From NCBI GenBank assembly GCA_006176705.1, contig QRFJ01000048.1, forward strand, positions 2,134,919-2,198,918: DNA of 64,000 bases, read 5' to 3'. Source of the DNA: Cocos nucifera (Eukaryota; Streptophyta; Magnoliopsida; Arecales; Arecaceae). The notes beneath the pieces are model-generated. The model saw only the letters and a list, made by a program, of their open reading frames with translations, made no database searches and was not told the DNA's origin. The number at the start of each line of letters is the position of its first letter. Positions within the stretch are counted from its first letter, which is position 1. Shown here piece by piece: positions 47,343-61,190 of the stretch. A program made the translations under genes and the position numbers.

Positions 47343-49045
47343 AGTTTCTAGTTAGATTTTATAATTAAGATTTAACCAATTTATTTAAAAATTTAATTTT
47401 TAAAATAAATTAGCTTTCACTATATTTTTGGATTTCTACACTTCTTTTGTAGAGATGCAAAAATCTTCATGATTAATGATTTCTAGTGGATGGTGCAGTC
47501 CCACCAACTGACTCATCATCTCACCTAATAGTTATTGATGATGGGTTAGCCAATGAGTGAACAACTCTTATCCAATAATTCTCTAATCATGGTGCATCCA
47601 TGTTTGGTCTCTAATTCATGAAACTTTTCATATCCGAAATATTGATTCACTCCTTAGTTAAGTCAGACCCACCATTTGCATAGATTAGATTCCTAATTAG
47701 ATCTCTCACCATATCCAAAATATTGAGTCCAATTCATCCTCTAGCTTGTAGCATCTAATGTCGAATAGATATGGTTGTATCTTTCTGATGCAACTGAATC
47801 ACTGTAACCAACTGAGAATAATCAACTCCGAAAAGGGCCCACATATCTACAATAGTGGAAGATCTTAGACTTAATCTTTTCTTAGGAAGATTTAATTTAG
47901 ATCTCTTTAAACTTGACTTAACATAGTCATAACCATTATGACTAACCTAGTGGCATGAGTTAGCTCAGATTATTAGCCACCTCATATTAGGACTGAGCTG
48001 ATAAATATAGCCAGGTAAGTAAGATCAGTGAAAGGGATATGCCATTAACTCGACAAGAATGCATTCAAGTCGAGTAGCTCTCAATTAAAAACCAGTCGAT
48101 TGTATCTACCAAACTTATCTTAGACACCAAATTATTGAGCCAGAATCAATCGGGTTAGCCTACAATCCAGACTCTAATCACTGGGCCTAATTAGGTCTTA
48201 ACTTGATCGATCACTCATATGACTCGACCTTGATCCAGATTTAATCCTATTCGATTGGTTAATTTAAGCAATCTTGATCCCATCTAATCGACTCTTGATT
48301 CGATTCGATCAATCGCTAGACCTAATTGAGCTACCCAAGTCCGAACCCAATTTTATGAATATATCTTAAATCTAAAAATTCTTAATTTTAGATCTAATAT
48401 ATTTCATAATCTTAATTCTTAATTAAATTTGGGGTTCATAAATAAAATATGTAAATAAAATCCTAGGGTTTCAGGATCTAAGATTTTACAGAAAATAAGT
48501 TCTTGATTTTAGATTAAGGACGAACGCACAGCACCCCTACACATCATAAGAATATTCCATCGAATGAGAGGAGAGGACTTTTAAATCCTACTTTATTCTT
48601 ATAATCGAACGGCCAAGGGAAATGCCTTAATCAGAAATATGATGAATCTACAAAACTAGTTAGATCTACATATATATCACATATATAAAATTGATCTAAC
48701 TTTAAAAATATATTTTGCATACATCTCATGTATTATATCATGCATGTTTTTAGATCTAAATTATCTCATAAATATCTAAAAAATAAAACATAAATTTGAT
48801 CATATCAAATTAAATTTATTCAAAATAACTTTGTAGAACTATTCTACAACTAGTCTAAATATGCATCTATCATATCTCATATGAATAAAATTAAATAAAT
48901 TTATTTTTTATTTTTTAGATCTATTTATAATATTTTTAATTTTTTTAATTTTAGATCTAATCACATCTCTCATATGACATCTAAAATCACCTAATTATCA
49001 TATCAAAATAAATTAAAATTAGATCTAAATAATTATGAAAACCTA
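47343..49045 (-). other. Family A 5' untranslated leader region
   Basis: This non-coding stretch lies between the gag start and the primer site. Pyrimidine/purine-rich GATC-like words (TTCGATC, TTAGATCTAA) are frequent. No gene is visible. Confidence 0.5.
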
Positions 49046-49057
49046 GCTCTGATACTA
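49046..49057 (-). other. Primer-binding site, family A
   Basis: The minus strand reads TAGTATCAGAGC, one base from the initiator-Met tRNA complement. It adjoins the LTR at 49060. Confidence 0.72.
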
Positions 49058-49059
49058 GT

Positions 49060-51331
49060 TGAAGAAAAAATCATGTTTCTTGGATCAAATTCGTTCAGAT
49101 CTGATTTGATCAAGAAAGATATTTCAAAAATTTTTTTTCTTAGATCTAAATTAGATCTAAAACTTTTCAGATTTAATTTTATCGATCTAATAAAATAAAA
49201 TAAAAATAAAAATTTAATTTAATTTATATCTTAGTATTAGATAATCCTATTATCCTATGATGATCCTACTATTTGCCTGAGGTTCTGGATGTAGCCATGC
49301 AATCGTTTGGCCTCTATCGGTATCCACTCAAGCAGAATCTAGAGATCTTCTCCTTCTCAATCTATCTTTCAAAGATCAGATCTGGATCTGATCTTGAAGA
49401 TCTTCAAAATAACTTTTGAAGATCTGGTGTCGTCTCTTGCAGCTGTGCTGCCTTCTTCATTTCTTGTCGCCTTTCTCTTGCTTGGATCGCACCAAACTGA
49501 AACCCAAAAATCTTTTAGGCATGGAGAGAAGAGAGAGAATCAGAGGTAGGCATGGAGAATAGGAGAGAGGGGCTATATGGCATGGACAAGGGACTAAGCA
49601 TCATAATCCTAGGCGTAAATAGGATTTATATAGATCCTGCTGTGTCATGCAGTGCCACATCATTTTGATCAATCATGGCTCTCTATGCAATCAGATCTAA
49701 ATCTAATTAGTAAAATGATATTATCTAATCCAATCAGATTAGAATCCCTCACAAACCTTCTTAGGTGGCGCCAAGACTAGTCAAAGATGAGTCTTTGGTG
49801 CCACCTAAGTTGAATGCATCAAGTAACTGGAGTCCCATCCGTATGGGACTCCAAACTCTATCCTCTTTGGGTGCACACCTCCCTAGGCAAGTGCCCCCTC
49901 TCTTTCCTCCTTTTAGCAAGAGGATAAAGATCAAAACTCTCTCCTATGGGTGCATGACACATGGGCAGATGTCTAAGTGTCAAAGGTTAACGTTTGACCA
50001 AAGTCAAAAGATAAGATTTAGCAGGTGACGAAAAATGGCAGATGTTATCTCAAAATAAATTAAGATAATCCTTTTCTGATCTGAATAAGCTTCAGTTAAA
50101 TCAAGTAAAGATTTTTGAGTGAACCCAAATATATTTGACTCAGTTGAGATAATTTTTAATGATTGTTAAAGGAGAATATTAGGCTTAATTGTGTGCTAGC
50201 ACGATTTTCTTGAACCTAATTGAATCTTATTCAAATCAATTGAACTGAATTAGTCTAATTGATGATATCCAGATCTAAATCCTTATTCGTGTGATCCAGT
50301 TAGATTCAGTTTTGTATGGTAATGAGATACATCATGATCTCTATCATCGACATCATCGAAATACCTTTCGATGGATCAGAATTTTTCTAATTTAGATACC
50401 TAGTATGATCAATCATCCAAATCATTATAATTGCTCCTAAAATCTACCAGTGATACCTAGCAGTATTTGATGGCAATCCATCAGAACTGAGAACAAACCT
50501 CTCGATGCAGTTACCTATGTGATTAAGTTTCTCTATCATGAGCTCCAATCAGATTAGGGTTAAGGTGATCTCATCAAACCCTAATTTTCGTCATATGAAT
50601 TAATCATTCAATTCAAGTCCAATATGAAAATTCTAATAGAAACTCTTTCTATCATTTTATTCTGCCATGGCTATAGGCTTATGGACTTGATTTTCATTAT
50701 CATCAGAGGGCTGCTCCTCATCTACCAAGATAGATAGATCTCCTATTGGTGTCCAATTCCTACAATGAACATGCTATAGCCAACATACACCTCGAAATTC
50801 TGAATGCCTAGGACATCGAGTTATGGTGTAGTCAAACTATAACACCCTTAAGGTGAATATCGATGCACCTCAGATCAAAAAATTAGATACACCACTGTAG
50901 CTTTGAGCCAGTCATTGATGAGAAGGTAGATTTTCTCATGACTGCTCGAGATGGTCATGCTCAATGCCCTCATTCTCTAACGAGTACCTATACTCTCGCT
51001 CCAGTGTCTCTACACCGTAGACTCAAGACTCATCTATCCTAAAGAAGTGATCGTACACCAACCTTCTGGATCAACACCATCCTCATGATGATTCTACGAT
51101 TGGGAGCATTTTATGAGTTAATAATGAAAATTCATGTCTTAAATTTTCAACTCTTGAAAATATGAACTATCATTACCATTAACTCAAGGGATGTATTATA
51201 GACACTTTTAAATACACACTGTGATAGAAAATAATTTATTTTATTATTTATAGTCAAAATTATAATTTTGTCCTTAGATGTGTTTTACAAGTGTCAGCCA
51301 ATTCTGGCTTCTAGGGCACATATATCTAATA
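49060..51331 (-). repeat. Family A LTR, right copy (minus orientation)
   Basis: It runs from TGAAGAAAAAATCATG to CATATATCTAATA. The last base before the A is T where other copies have C. It is strongly diverged from 41149-43393, with many substitutions and different insertions around 49500-49700. Confidence 0.84.
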
Positions 51332-53452
51332 GAACCTCGCTGAGTTTCTTTGGAGATATAGTCTATTGATCGCTATATATCTACTGAATAGGGTTTCATC
51401 TAAAATTATTCCTACCACACCGTATGAGATACAACATGGTAAGAAATCAAGTCTGAGTCATCTCAAAATTTGGGATTGTCCGGCCCATGTCAAGAGACAA
51501 CAGACGGATAAATTAGAGTCTAGGTCCTTTAGAGCGTGATTTATTGGATATCCAAAAAAGTCATTAGGATATTTTTTCTATCTTTCGAAAAATCATAATA
51601 TGATTATGAGTCGACACACCATCTTTCTTGAAAAATAGTTTATTCAAGATGGTGGTATCGGAAGACAGACTAGGCTCGAGGAGAAAGTCTCTCAAGAGCC
51701 ATGAGCCAAGGAACCTATCGAATCCAATTAGATTGAGCCAACCCAGACACTACCTCCTCCACCTCGTAGATCAAGTAAAATTTTTCATCTTCTTGAAAGG
51801 TACTTAGGTACTATTTCAAAGGACGTAGAGAAAATATTTCTCACAGAAAATGAGGTTCATGGTGATGATTTCAAAACCTATGACGAGGTGATATCAGATA
51901 TCGACTCTGAGAAATAGTTAGAGGCAATGAGGTTAGAGATTGACTCAATGCGTTCGAACTAAATTTGGACCATGGTAGATCCACCTAAAGGTATAATACC
52001 TATTGGGTGTAAATGGATCTTCAAAAGAAATATAGATACCAATAGGAATGTAGAGACATTCAAAGCAAGGCTCGTAGCGAAAGGGTATAGTCAATGCAAG
52101 GGCATTGACTATCAGGATATTTTTTCATCAGTAGTCATGCTGAAATTCATTCATACATTTCTTGCTATTGCAGTCTATTTCGATTATAAAATATGGCAGA
52201 TGGACTTGAAAATGGTATTCTTAAATAGATATCTTGAGAAAGATATCTATATGGAACAGCCACTAGGATTCACATCTAGTGATAATGATCATAAAGTATG
52301 CAAGCTGCAAAGGTCCATATATGGACTTAAGCAAGCATCTTGGAGCTAGAATGCTCGTTTTAATGATGTAATCAAATCATTTGGATTCAACAAGAATGAG
52401 AAAGAGCCTTGTATTTTCAAAAAGATCAATAAAAGTGCTATTATCTTTCTCGTACTATACGTAGATGACATCCTTCTAATTGAGAATGATATTCCTATGT
52501 TGACTACGGTCAAAATATGGTTGTCAAAAGAATTCTCTATGAAAGATCTAGGAGAAGTATTCTTTATTCTGAAAATTAAGATCTATAGGAATAGACCGAA
52601 TAGGATGTTGGGTCTGTCACATAAGATGTACATAGAGGAGGTGCTAAAAAGGTTTAGCATGGAAAACTTCAAGAGGGATTTAGTATCCTTCATACATGGT
52701 ATTCATCTCTCTAAGAAGATGTATCCCAACACACCTGAAGAGATTGAACGCATGAGCAAGATCCCTTATGCCTCAGCAATCGGGAGCCTTATGTATGCCA
52801 TGCTATGTACACAACCTGATATTGCCCATGCTATTAGTGTTATGAGCAGGTATCAGTCAAATTCAGGTGAAGAGCATTAGATTTCTATGAAATGTATTCT
52901 TAAGTACTTGAGAAGGACTAAGGATATGTTTCTAGTCTTTGGTAATGGATAACTCCAGATCTAGGGGTATACAGACTTAAATTTTATGTTCGATATCGAT
53001 GATCGAAAGTCAACATCTAAAAGTCTATTTTTATGCAATGATGGTGCTGTCAGCTGGAAGAATTTCAAGCAGATGGTGATAGCAGATTTCACCATGAAAG
53101 CAGAGTACATCGCTGCGTCGGAAGTTGCAAAGGAGGCATTCTGATATAAGAAGTTCACCATAGAGCTCGGAGTGATGCCATTAGATGTCATCCCTCTGTA
53201 TTGCGACAATAATGGCACCATAGTTCTAGCTATGGAGTCGAGATCTCATCAGAAATCCAAGCACATCGAGCAATGATACCATCTCATCTGCGATTACCTC
53301 GAGAAGAAATAGGTCGAGGTCAAGAGAGTCAACACTGCAGATAATGTGGCTGACCCATTGACAAAGCCATTGAGCCGGTAGAAGATCGAAGCCTATCTTG
53401 ATAAGATGTGATTTAGATTTATAGCCAATTGGCTTTAGGTCAAGTGAGAGTT
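51332..53452 (+). pseudogene. Family A copia pol fragment (plus orientation): integrase end, RT, RNase H
   Basis: The plus strand begins inside the integrase C-terminal region (near 51340-51560, with stops). RT follows in 51972-52349 (IPIGCKWIFKRN, FLAIAVYFDYKIWQMDLK, SIYGLKQAS), then LYVDDILLIEND near 52460 and the frame 52497-52880 (EFSMKDLGE, PDIAHAISVMSRYQSN). RNase H (52900-53410) ends with a broken ADPLTKPL. Here the RT box keeps both aspartates. A stop follows AS-W-S and another follows GEEH. The polypurine-type GTCAAGTGAGAG adjoins the LTR at 53453. The piece lacks gag and its own 5' LTR. Confidence 0.82.
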
Positions 53453-55683
53453 TGTTAGATGTATGTCCTAGAAGCTAGATTAGCTGACACTTGTAATACA
53501 CTTCTAAGAATAATTTTATAATTTTGACTATAAATTAATAAAAAGATTGTTTCTATCATAGAGTGTATTTAAAGTGTCTATGATACATCCTTTGAGTTAA
53601 TGGTAATGATAATTCATATTTTCAAGAGTTAAAAATTTAAGACATAAATTTTCATAATTAACTCATAAACTGCTCCCGATCGTAGGATCATCATGAGGAT
53701 GGTGATCGATCCAAAAGGTTGGTATATGATCGCTTTCTTAGGATAGATGTGTCTTGAATCTATAGTGTAGAGACATCAAAATGAGAGTACAGATACTCGC
53801 TAGAGAATAAGGGCACTGAGCGTGATCATCTCGAGCAGTCATAAGAAAGTCTACCTTCTCATCGATGACTGACTCGATGCTGCAGTAGGTGTGTCTGATT
53901 CTTTGATCTGAGGTGTATCGATAGTTCATCTTGAGTGTGTTATAGTTTGATTATACCATAACTCGGTCTCGTAGCCATTCGGAATCCTGAGGTGTATGTT
54001 GGCTATAGCATGTTCATTATAGGAATTGGATTGCGCCAATAAGGGATCTATCTACCTCGATAGATGAGAAGTAGCCCTATGATAATCATGTGATTGAGTC
54101 TTTAAGCCCATGACCATGGTAGAGTGAAGATGATAGATTGAGTTTCTATTAAGGTTTTATATTAGACTTGAATCAAATAATTAATTCATGTGACGGACAT
54201 TGGGTTTGATAAGTTCACCTTAATCCTAATCCTATCAGAACTCAAGATAGAAGAACCCAATCACACAGGTAACTACATCGAGTGATTCATTTTTAGTTCA
54301 AATGGATTGCCACCATATACTGCTAGTTGTCACTGGTGGATTTTGGGAGCAATTAGAATAATTTTGCTGATCAATCATTCTAATTATATGAATAAGAAAA
54401 GTTCTGATCCATCAAAAGGTATTTCGATGATGTTGATGATGGAGATCATGACATGTCTCATTAGCATATAGAATTGAATCAACTGGGTCACACAAATAAG
54501 GATTTGGATCAAGATGTCATCAATTAAGCTAACCCAATTTGATTGATTTGGATTAGATCCAATCATGTTTAAGGTAATCATGCTGGCACACGATTGAGCC
54601 TGACTTTCTCCTTCTATAATCTTTTTTATTAATCGCTACTGAGTTAAATTTGATTTAACTCATTCTTATATTTTTAATAAATTTATTTTTATCTAACTGG
54701 AATAAATCTAGGTTAGATTAATTATAGAAATTGAATTCATTCATAGTTAAATTTGACTAGGATCAAAAGTTGACATAATTAAGAGAATTGAGGGTCACCT
54801 GATAATAGGCTTCTAGAAAATTTTTTAGAAATCTTTTTGATTTGATTTTTGGATATGTGATATGGAATAATTCATAAATTAGATGTACCAAATTTTGTAA
54901 TTTTTGAAGGTATCTAGATTGAGTTTTGATAGAGTTTAATTTGGATTAAACTCTTGAGAGAAGAGTCCTAGGCACAGTGGACTCTTCCTTATCTACTCAT
55001 GCTGCCACCTTCCAGATTGATTTTTCAAAATTAGTTAAAATCTAGGTATTTTCATGGAGATCAGGTCCATGAGTCCCAATGGTTGAATAAATGAAGATTT
55101 TGGTCAAAGAGGGACTCTAACTTGGCGCTATGCTTTTGTATAAGAACCCTTGCGCCAAGGCTCTTCACGAAAGAAATAATTTTGATACCCAAAGGCTATC
55201 GCCCCTTCCATCTTCCATGCCCTCTCTGATCCTCTCTCTCCCCTTCTTCTAAGTGCCAAAGGTTGGAAATAAATCTAAGAAGAAGACCCAATTAAATTTA
55301 TAAAGAGTTCAGCATCTATGTGATGGTGTTCGTGAGACGGACATGCTGCTTTCAAAAAATTTTTTGAAGAACTTTCAAATCAGATTTAATTCAGATATTT
55401 GGAGGAATGATTTACAAGGAGAAGACATCCAGATCCTATCTGAGAGATACCGATAGAAGTCAGGCATGTTTGTGGCTCCTTCCGGAATCTTAGGATAGAT
55501 CGGAATCATCACAGGATAATCTGATTACCTAAAATACAAGATATAAAATTAATTAGATTTAATTTTATTTTTTAAATCTTAATATTAAATCTTAAAAGAT
55601 CAGATCCAAGATGTCTCAGATCTAATTAGATCCAAGAAGAAAATTTTTTGAAATATTTCTTCAGATCCAATTAGATCTAAACG
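53453..55683 (+). repeat. Family A 3' LTR, truncated (plus orientation)
   Basis: It begins TGTTAGATGTATGTCC after the polypurine tract and follows the family A LTR sequence to about TTAGATCTAAACGA. It lacks the final 40 or so bases of the LTR. Integrase sequence of another element follows immediately. Confidence 0.8.
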
Positions 55684-57999
55684 AGGGGGTGAGTACCTTT
55701 TCAGTAATTAAAACTCTTCAATCTGACTGAGGGGGTGAGTACCTTTCCAATGATTTTCTGATATATCTTGATGAGAATGAGATTCTCTCTCAATGGACTT
55801 CTCCTGAAATACCACAGCATAATGGTATGTCCGAAAGAAAAAATTGGATCCTATTGGACATGGTTCGATCTATGATGAGGTTTGTCGATTTACCGATCTC
55901 CTTTTAATGATATGTGCTCGAAGTCAACTTGTTATATTCTAAATAGAATTTTGAGTAAGTTTATTACTAAAATGCCATATGAGATGTGGACAAGATGTAA
56001 ACCAGTACTCTCGTGCCTTAAGATTTGGGGGTGTCGGGCTTATGTCAAACATTTAGTAACGGATAAGCTCGGACCTAGATCTGACAAGTGTAGCTTTATA
56101 AGGTACCCAAAAGAGACCAAAGGATATTACTTCTATCTAGCTGATGAACATAAGATGTTTGTCAGCCTTAAGATAGTCTTTTTAGAAAAAGAGTTTCTTG
56201 GTAAAGGGACTAATGCCTCTAAGATCGAACTTAAGAAAGTTCGATGGTGGAAGAACCGACACAAGTAGCTAAAACTAAATCGAATTTGATTCGATCAGAT
56301 CCAGAGCCTATTGAACCTACACTCTTAAGGCGATTTGGTAGAGTACCACATCAGCCAGATAGATACTATAGTTTCTTAATTTAGGATGGAGATTCTGTTG
56401 AACTCGATGAGAACAACGAGGATCTGATCACCTATATGGATACAATACAGAGATCCAACTCTAAAAAATGGCTTGAGGTCATGAGATTTGAAATAAAGTC
56501 CATGAAGGTCAATAGTGTATGGATATTGGTTAACCCATCCAAAGAGGTAAAATTCATAGGATGTAAGTGGGTCTTCAAAAGAAAAAGAGGTGCAGACAAA
56601 AAAATGGAGACCTATAAAGTCTGTCTGGTTGCCAAGGAATATCATCAACGTTATGGTATTGACTATGATGGGACGTTTTCTTTTGTGTCAATGCTCAAGT
56701 CCATTGGAATCATGCTTGCGATAGCTATCCATCTAGATTATGAAATTTGGCAAATGGATGTGAAAATAGTTTTTTTAAATGGAGAGCTGGCTGAAGAAGT
56801 GTATATGATACTTTCACATCCATAGATGAGTTTAAGGTATGCAAGGTTCAAAGGTCCATTTATGGACTAAAGCAGGCATCTCGGAGTTGGAATATATGTT
56901 TTGATAAGATGATCAAGACGTATGGATTCGTTAAGAATGAAGAAGAGCCCTGCATATATAAGTGGACTAATAGTCCAGCAGTTGTATTCCTCATTCTGTA
57001 TGTGGATGACATTCTCTTAATCGAAAATGATGTCCCTGCATTATAAAAAATAAAGATCTGACTGTCATCATAATTCTCCATGAAGGATCTGGGAGAAGCT
57101 TCCTACATCTTAGGAATGAAGATCTATAGAGATAGATCTAAAAGATTGCTTGGATTGTCCCAGTCAATGTATACAGACACTATACTGAAGAGGTTTAGCA
57201 TGGAGAATTTCAAGAAGGGCTATCTACCGATAGGCTATGAAATTTCTCTCTCGAAGAGGGATTGTCCAAGAACACCTCAAGAGAGAGAGCGTATGAGTAT
57301 AATTTCATATATTTCGATAGTGGGTTCTATTATGTACGCTATAACATGTACGTGATCAGATGTGGCATACTTACTAGGAGTAGCAAGTAAATATCAATCT
57401 GATCCAAAGAAGAACCATTGGAAGGTTGTTAAAATCATCCTGAAGTATTTGAGAAATACTAAGGACCAGTGGTTTATTTATGGTGATTCAAACTTGAAAC
57501 TTGTGAGATTTATAGATTCTAGTTTTCAGTCTGATTATGATGACAGCAAAAGCATGTCGGGATATGTGTTTATCCTTAATGATGGTGCTGCATGCTGAAA
57601 AAGTTTTAAGCAGCACACCATGATTGATTCAGTGTGTGAGACAAAGTATGTTGCTGTATCAGAGGCTACCAAAGAAGTGGTATGGCTGAAGAAGTTCATC
57701 ATCAAGCTCGGAGTAGCATCCTCCCTCGATGGTCTAGTTATGCTCTTCCGCGATAGCTGTGGAGCCATTGCTCAGGTGAAGGAATCCAAAGCACTCCAAT
57801 GGATGAAGCACATTTTGTGCCGCTTCTACCTTATCTGAAAGATCATGGATCGAGATGACGTTGATCTTCAGAGGATCGATGGAAAGAAAAAACTGGCTGA
57901 TCCATTCACTAAAGCCATTACGGTGAAGGAGTTCGACGACTTCAAGTCGAAGATGAATACATAATACTGCACTGATTGGCTTTAGGCCAAGTGAAAGAT
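55684..57999 (+). pseudogene. Family E copia pol, broken (plus orientation)
   Basis: It begins in the integrase core (GGEYLSNDFL at about 55733), with QHNGMSERKNWILLDMVRSM and ITKMPYEMWTRCKP following. RT spans 56436-57355 (FIGCKWVFKRKRG, IHLDYEIWQMDVK, YVDDILLIEND near 57000, MKDLGEASYILGMKIYRD). RNase H spans 57362-57960 (YQSDPKKNHWKVVK, DSSFQSDYDDSKSMSGYVF, TKYVAVSEATKEVVWLKKF). Many stops and frame breaks are present. A polypurine-type CCAAGTGAAAGATTG precedes the LTR. The gag and the 5' LTR are missing. Confidence 0.82.
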
Positions 58000-60060
58000 T
58001 GTTGAAAATAGTATCCAAAAGCCAATCGTTAGCCTATTAACGATTGAGCTAATTTATGTAATTGTATATGAATTTTTAATTGAATAAAAGTTATTCTGAC
58101 TTTTCCATCATAAATCTTTCATCTTCTAATCAACTCCTGTTTGATGTGATAAAGTTCTTAGGACTATTTAGAATCAATAAAGAAGAATTTATCGTTTAGT
58201 CCTTAAAATAATCCACGATCAATGATACATTATTACTAAGGATGAGAATGTTTATCGAGTATAGGTCGTTGTGTGCCATATAGTTTGGTTGTCTTCTTAA
58301 TCAAAGAGTGTGGAGACACTGGTATGGCATGTAGGTAAGATATAGGGGTACATCTGTATCGAACGTAATCAACTCTAAAGCTTTTCTACTGTCAAAAATT
58401 GCTCTGATGGAATATGGACATAAATGTCCCTCCGATATGAGATCACCATAGTGATTTTCAAGCAACTCACTATGCTTTGATGCAGGACTATCTTAATTTT
58501 TAATTCAGTGACGAAAGATTTCTAGATACAGTCAAGTACTTAAGGAGTCGGTGCGTGAGTCAAGATGAAATTGACCACTTCTGGACTCAGGAGCCGTGCT
58601 CAATAGTATTTTAATTTAGCAAAACCTTGATCAGGATAGTCCTTATGAGGGGTCACAAAACTAATTGCTTTGAGATACGATTTGAATGTATCTTCTAGGA
58701 TTGATAGTTAAATCCTATGTCATCCTATGCACATAGATCAAAGGGATGAATTATGTAGTAACCATATTCACATAGGTTCTGAATATTGTGACTGCACCAT
58801 TTGGGCTATCCGGATGTTAGGTACCATTGCTAGATGGTCACTTCGATTAGTCTAGAAAATTGGTTTCTATGCTACTGGCTTAGATTCGAACCTGCAGGAT
58901 CACACACACTAGAGGTTCCTACTTGATCTAATGGCTGATCAATAGAAGATTAATTAGTGATTTGATCACTAATTAACTCAATTTGATTGAGTGATTATTT
59001 TTGATCAAAACTAATTGATTTGGATTCATTTGGATTTGACCTGATTAGTTTTGAGATGATCTAAACATCAAGGAGGTTTGAGCTTTGATCTAATCAGAGA
59101 TTTGGCCTGATTAATTTTTAATTTGATTAGGATTTAACTGAGCCTAATTAAGCCTAAATAAGTTAGATTTATTCTGATTGAATTGGACCTAACCAAGTTG
59201 GATTAGATTGGTTCAATTGGATATCAAATAAGAGACTAGTATGACTAGTCTTCCTATGCGCCACATCACCCAAATATTGCACCATCTATTCTCCATGAGA
59301 ATTGAGAATTCTCGTGAAGAATTCCATGCACAAGAGGGTGCACGCCCTCCCTTCTCACATTCCAAATGGATAGGTTTAATCTGGTTACAAGTTTAATTCA
59401 AATAAGATTTAAGTTTGAATGGATAACCACTTAATCTAGACCTCTTCCTCATGCCTCTCTTATTTGTGCACATCTATAAAATACCTAATTTTATGGGCAT
59501 GCAGATTAGAACTCAGAAAAGAGAATGTGTGAGAAAAAGAAGAGAGAGTCCCTTCTCTGCATGAGGAATTCTAGGTGTAAGGTTCTTGGGTGAGTGCATA
59601 TCCTAGAATCCATCTAGAGTTTGGGTTCTAGATTATGAGCAACGAGGATCATGAGTTCATAGTCTGAAAGGAGAACCTTCTATATTTCTTATCTACATCG
59701 ACAAACTGAAGCGTCCAAAGAGCTAGTGAAGAAGATCAAAGGAGTTCGATCTGATATCAGCCATCAAAGATTCCTGCAGCGAGCTAACACTCGAAAAGAA
59801 TTGATCGAGATCAAGGCCTCATGTGGATCACCCGTAGAGGCCAAATGCGTGTGTGGCTGTGTCGCGACGATCAGATCTACATCATGGAGATCAAATTATG
59901 GAGATCATCTATCCATAAAAAGATAACATGTTCTGAACATGTAGAAGCAGTAAAATAGTTTACTGCACTTGATATTTTATTTTTTAGATATGCATACATA
60001 TATAGTACATTAGATCCTGTATAGTATAGAATTTTCAGATTAGATCTATAGCTTTTATTA
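58000..60060 (+). repeat. Family E 3' LTR (plus orientation)
   Basis: It starts TGTTGAAAATAGTATCC right after the polypurine tract. It is matched in reverse complement by 61191-63397. The right end is approximate because the other copy is diverged there. No coding content is seen. Confidence 0.72.
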
Positions 60061-60074
60061 TTAATATGATTAAT

Positions 60075-61190
60075 AGTCATTTACGCTATGAAATCTTTGA
60101 AAAAAATTTTTAAAATCAAAGCTAGAAATCCTGTGCATTCCCTTCACGCGCATCCCCCTAGCCTCCCCATCACCGCACCCCTCGGGCCCCCTTATCCCCG
60201 ACCGTCCCTGCCTCTCAAACCCTCCCCACCTCTTCCCGCTCAATCCCCAACCCCCCACCCCCACCTCCCGTGCCCCCCTATCACCACACAACCCCCTCGG
60301 CCTCCTCATCATCGTGCCCCCCCGACCGCCCTTGCCTATCATCGTCCCACCCCACCCCCGGGCTGCCCCTCCCGTCACCATGCCCCCACCTCCCCATGCA
60401 CCCCCCAACCTGCCTCTCCCTCTCTCTCCCCTCTTTCTCTCTCTTTTCTCTTTCTCTATCTTGATCTTGTTTTGTAGGTTATCTCTAGCGCCATCGTCTT
60501 CCTCTAGCACCATCGTCGGCAACCCTCGGAGCTTTTGATTTGACCCCATCTTCATAGCCGCAGGTATAATTTTTTTTAAATTTCATAATATTATTTATAA
60601 TATTTATAATAATTTTTAAAAGTTTTATAATAAATATTATAGATATTTATAATAAATATTATAATTATCTATCCGGAGCCACAGACAGCCCTTGGATCGT
60701 GCCATATCGGCATATGTGGATAGCCCTTGGGCCATGCCAGTCGATAAGAAAATCTCTATCAGTGGATTCTAAGCCGTGCCAGGCCGGTAGCCTTAGGCCG
60801 TGCCATGTCGGTGGTCGTGGACAGCCCTTAGGCCATGCCGATCGATAAAAAAATCATCACCGATGGATTCTAGACCATGTCAGCAGTCGTGAGCTGTGTC
60901 GGTCGCTAAGAGAGCCCTCACCCCCACCTGCAGGTTCTGGGCCATGTCCGTGGCCATAGGTCGTGCCGACCGCTAAGAGAATCCTCGATCTCTAATAAAA
61001 AGTAAAATTATTTATTGTTCATTCTTAATTAATATTGTAGATCACGATGGCATCGAAACACCTTCTAGCTTTCACCCCCGCTCCTCGATGGATTATGCGG
61101 AGCTCAACAACTAAGGAGCAGTCGAAGCATACTCCATCTACCTCTGCATCGACTGCTCAGGGACAATCGACATCTACTCCATTGTCAGTA
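60075..61190 (+). mobile_element. CACTA copy 2, 5' part (plus orientation)
   Basis: It matches 18785-20400 of copy 1: the C-rich tract (60140-60470), TAGGTTATCTCTAGCG, the spacer with GCCGTGCCATGTCGG-like blocks and the first coding exon. The true 5' terminus with the CACTA motif is missing; a family E LTR lies to the left. The first exon (61041-61190) is open here. Confidence 0.78.
61047..61190 (+). pseudogene. First exon of CACTA copy 2 transposase
   Basis: After an AG acceptor (TATTGTAG at 61033-61040), ATG at 61047 opens a frame with MASKHLLAFTPAPRW and the Ser/Thr-rich KHTPSTSASTAQGQSTSTP. The same exon in copy 1 is frameshifted. The exon is cut at 61190 by a solo LTR, so the gene is broken. 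Confidence 0.58.

Larger units (their letters stand above)
41149..51331 (-). mobile_element. Family A Ty1/copia, full-looking but chimeric (minus orientation)
   Basis: The layout is LTR, polypurine tract, pol and gag remnants, primer site, LTR, all in minus orientation, 10.2 kb. Pentamers next to the two ends differ (CAAGC on the left, GAACC on the right) and the two LTRs are clearly not sisters. It is therefore probably a recombinant of two insertions and not one insertion. The coding part has stops and frameshifts throughout. Confidence 0.78.

Noticed and set aside
41149..51331. Treating the family A element as a simple intact insertion
   Set aside because: LTR similarity and flanking pentamers do not agree with a single insertion event.
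60070..60555. 161-residue glycine/arginine-rich minus-strand ORF
   Set aside because: It is the reverse frame of the C-rich CACTA tract and reflects composition only.
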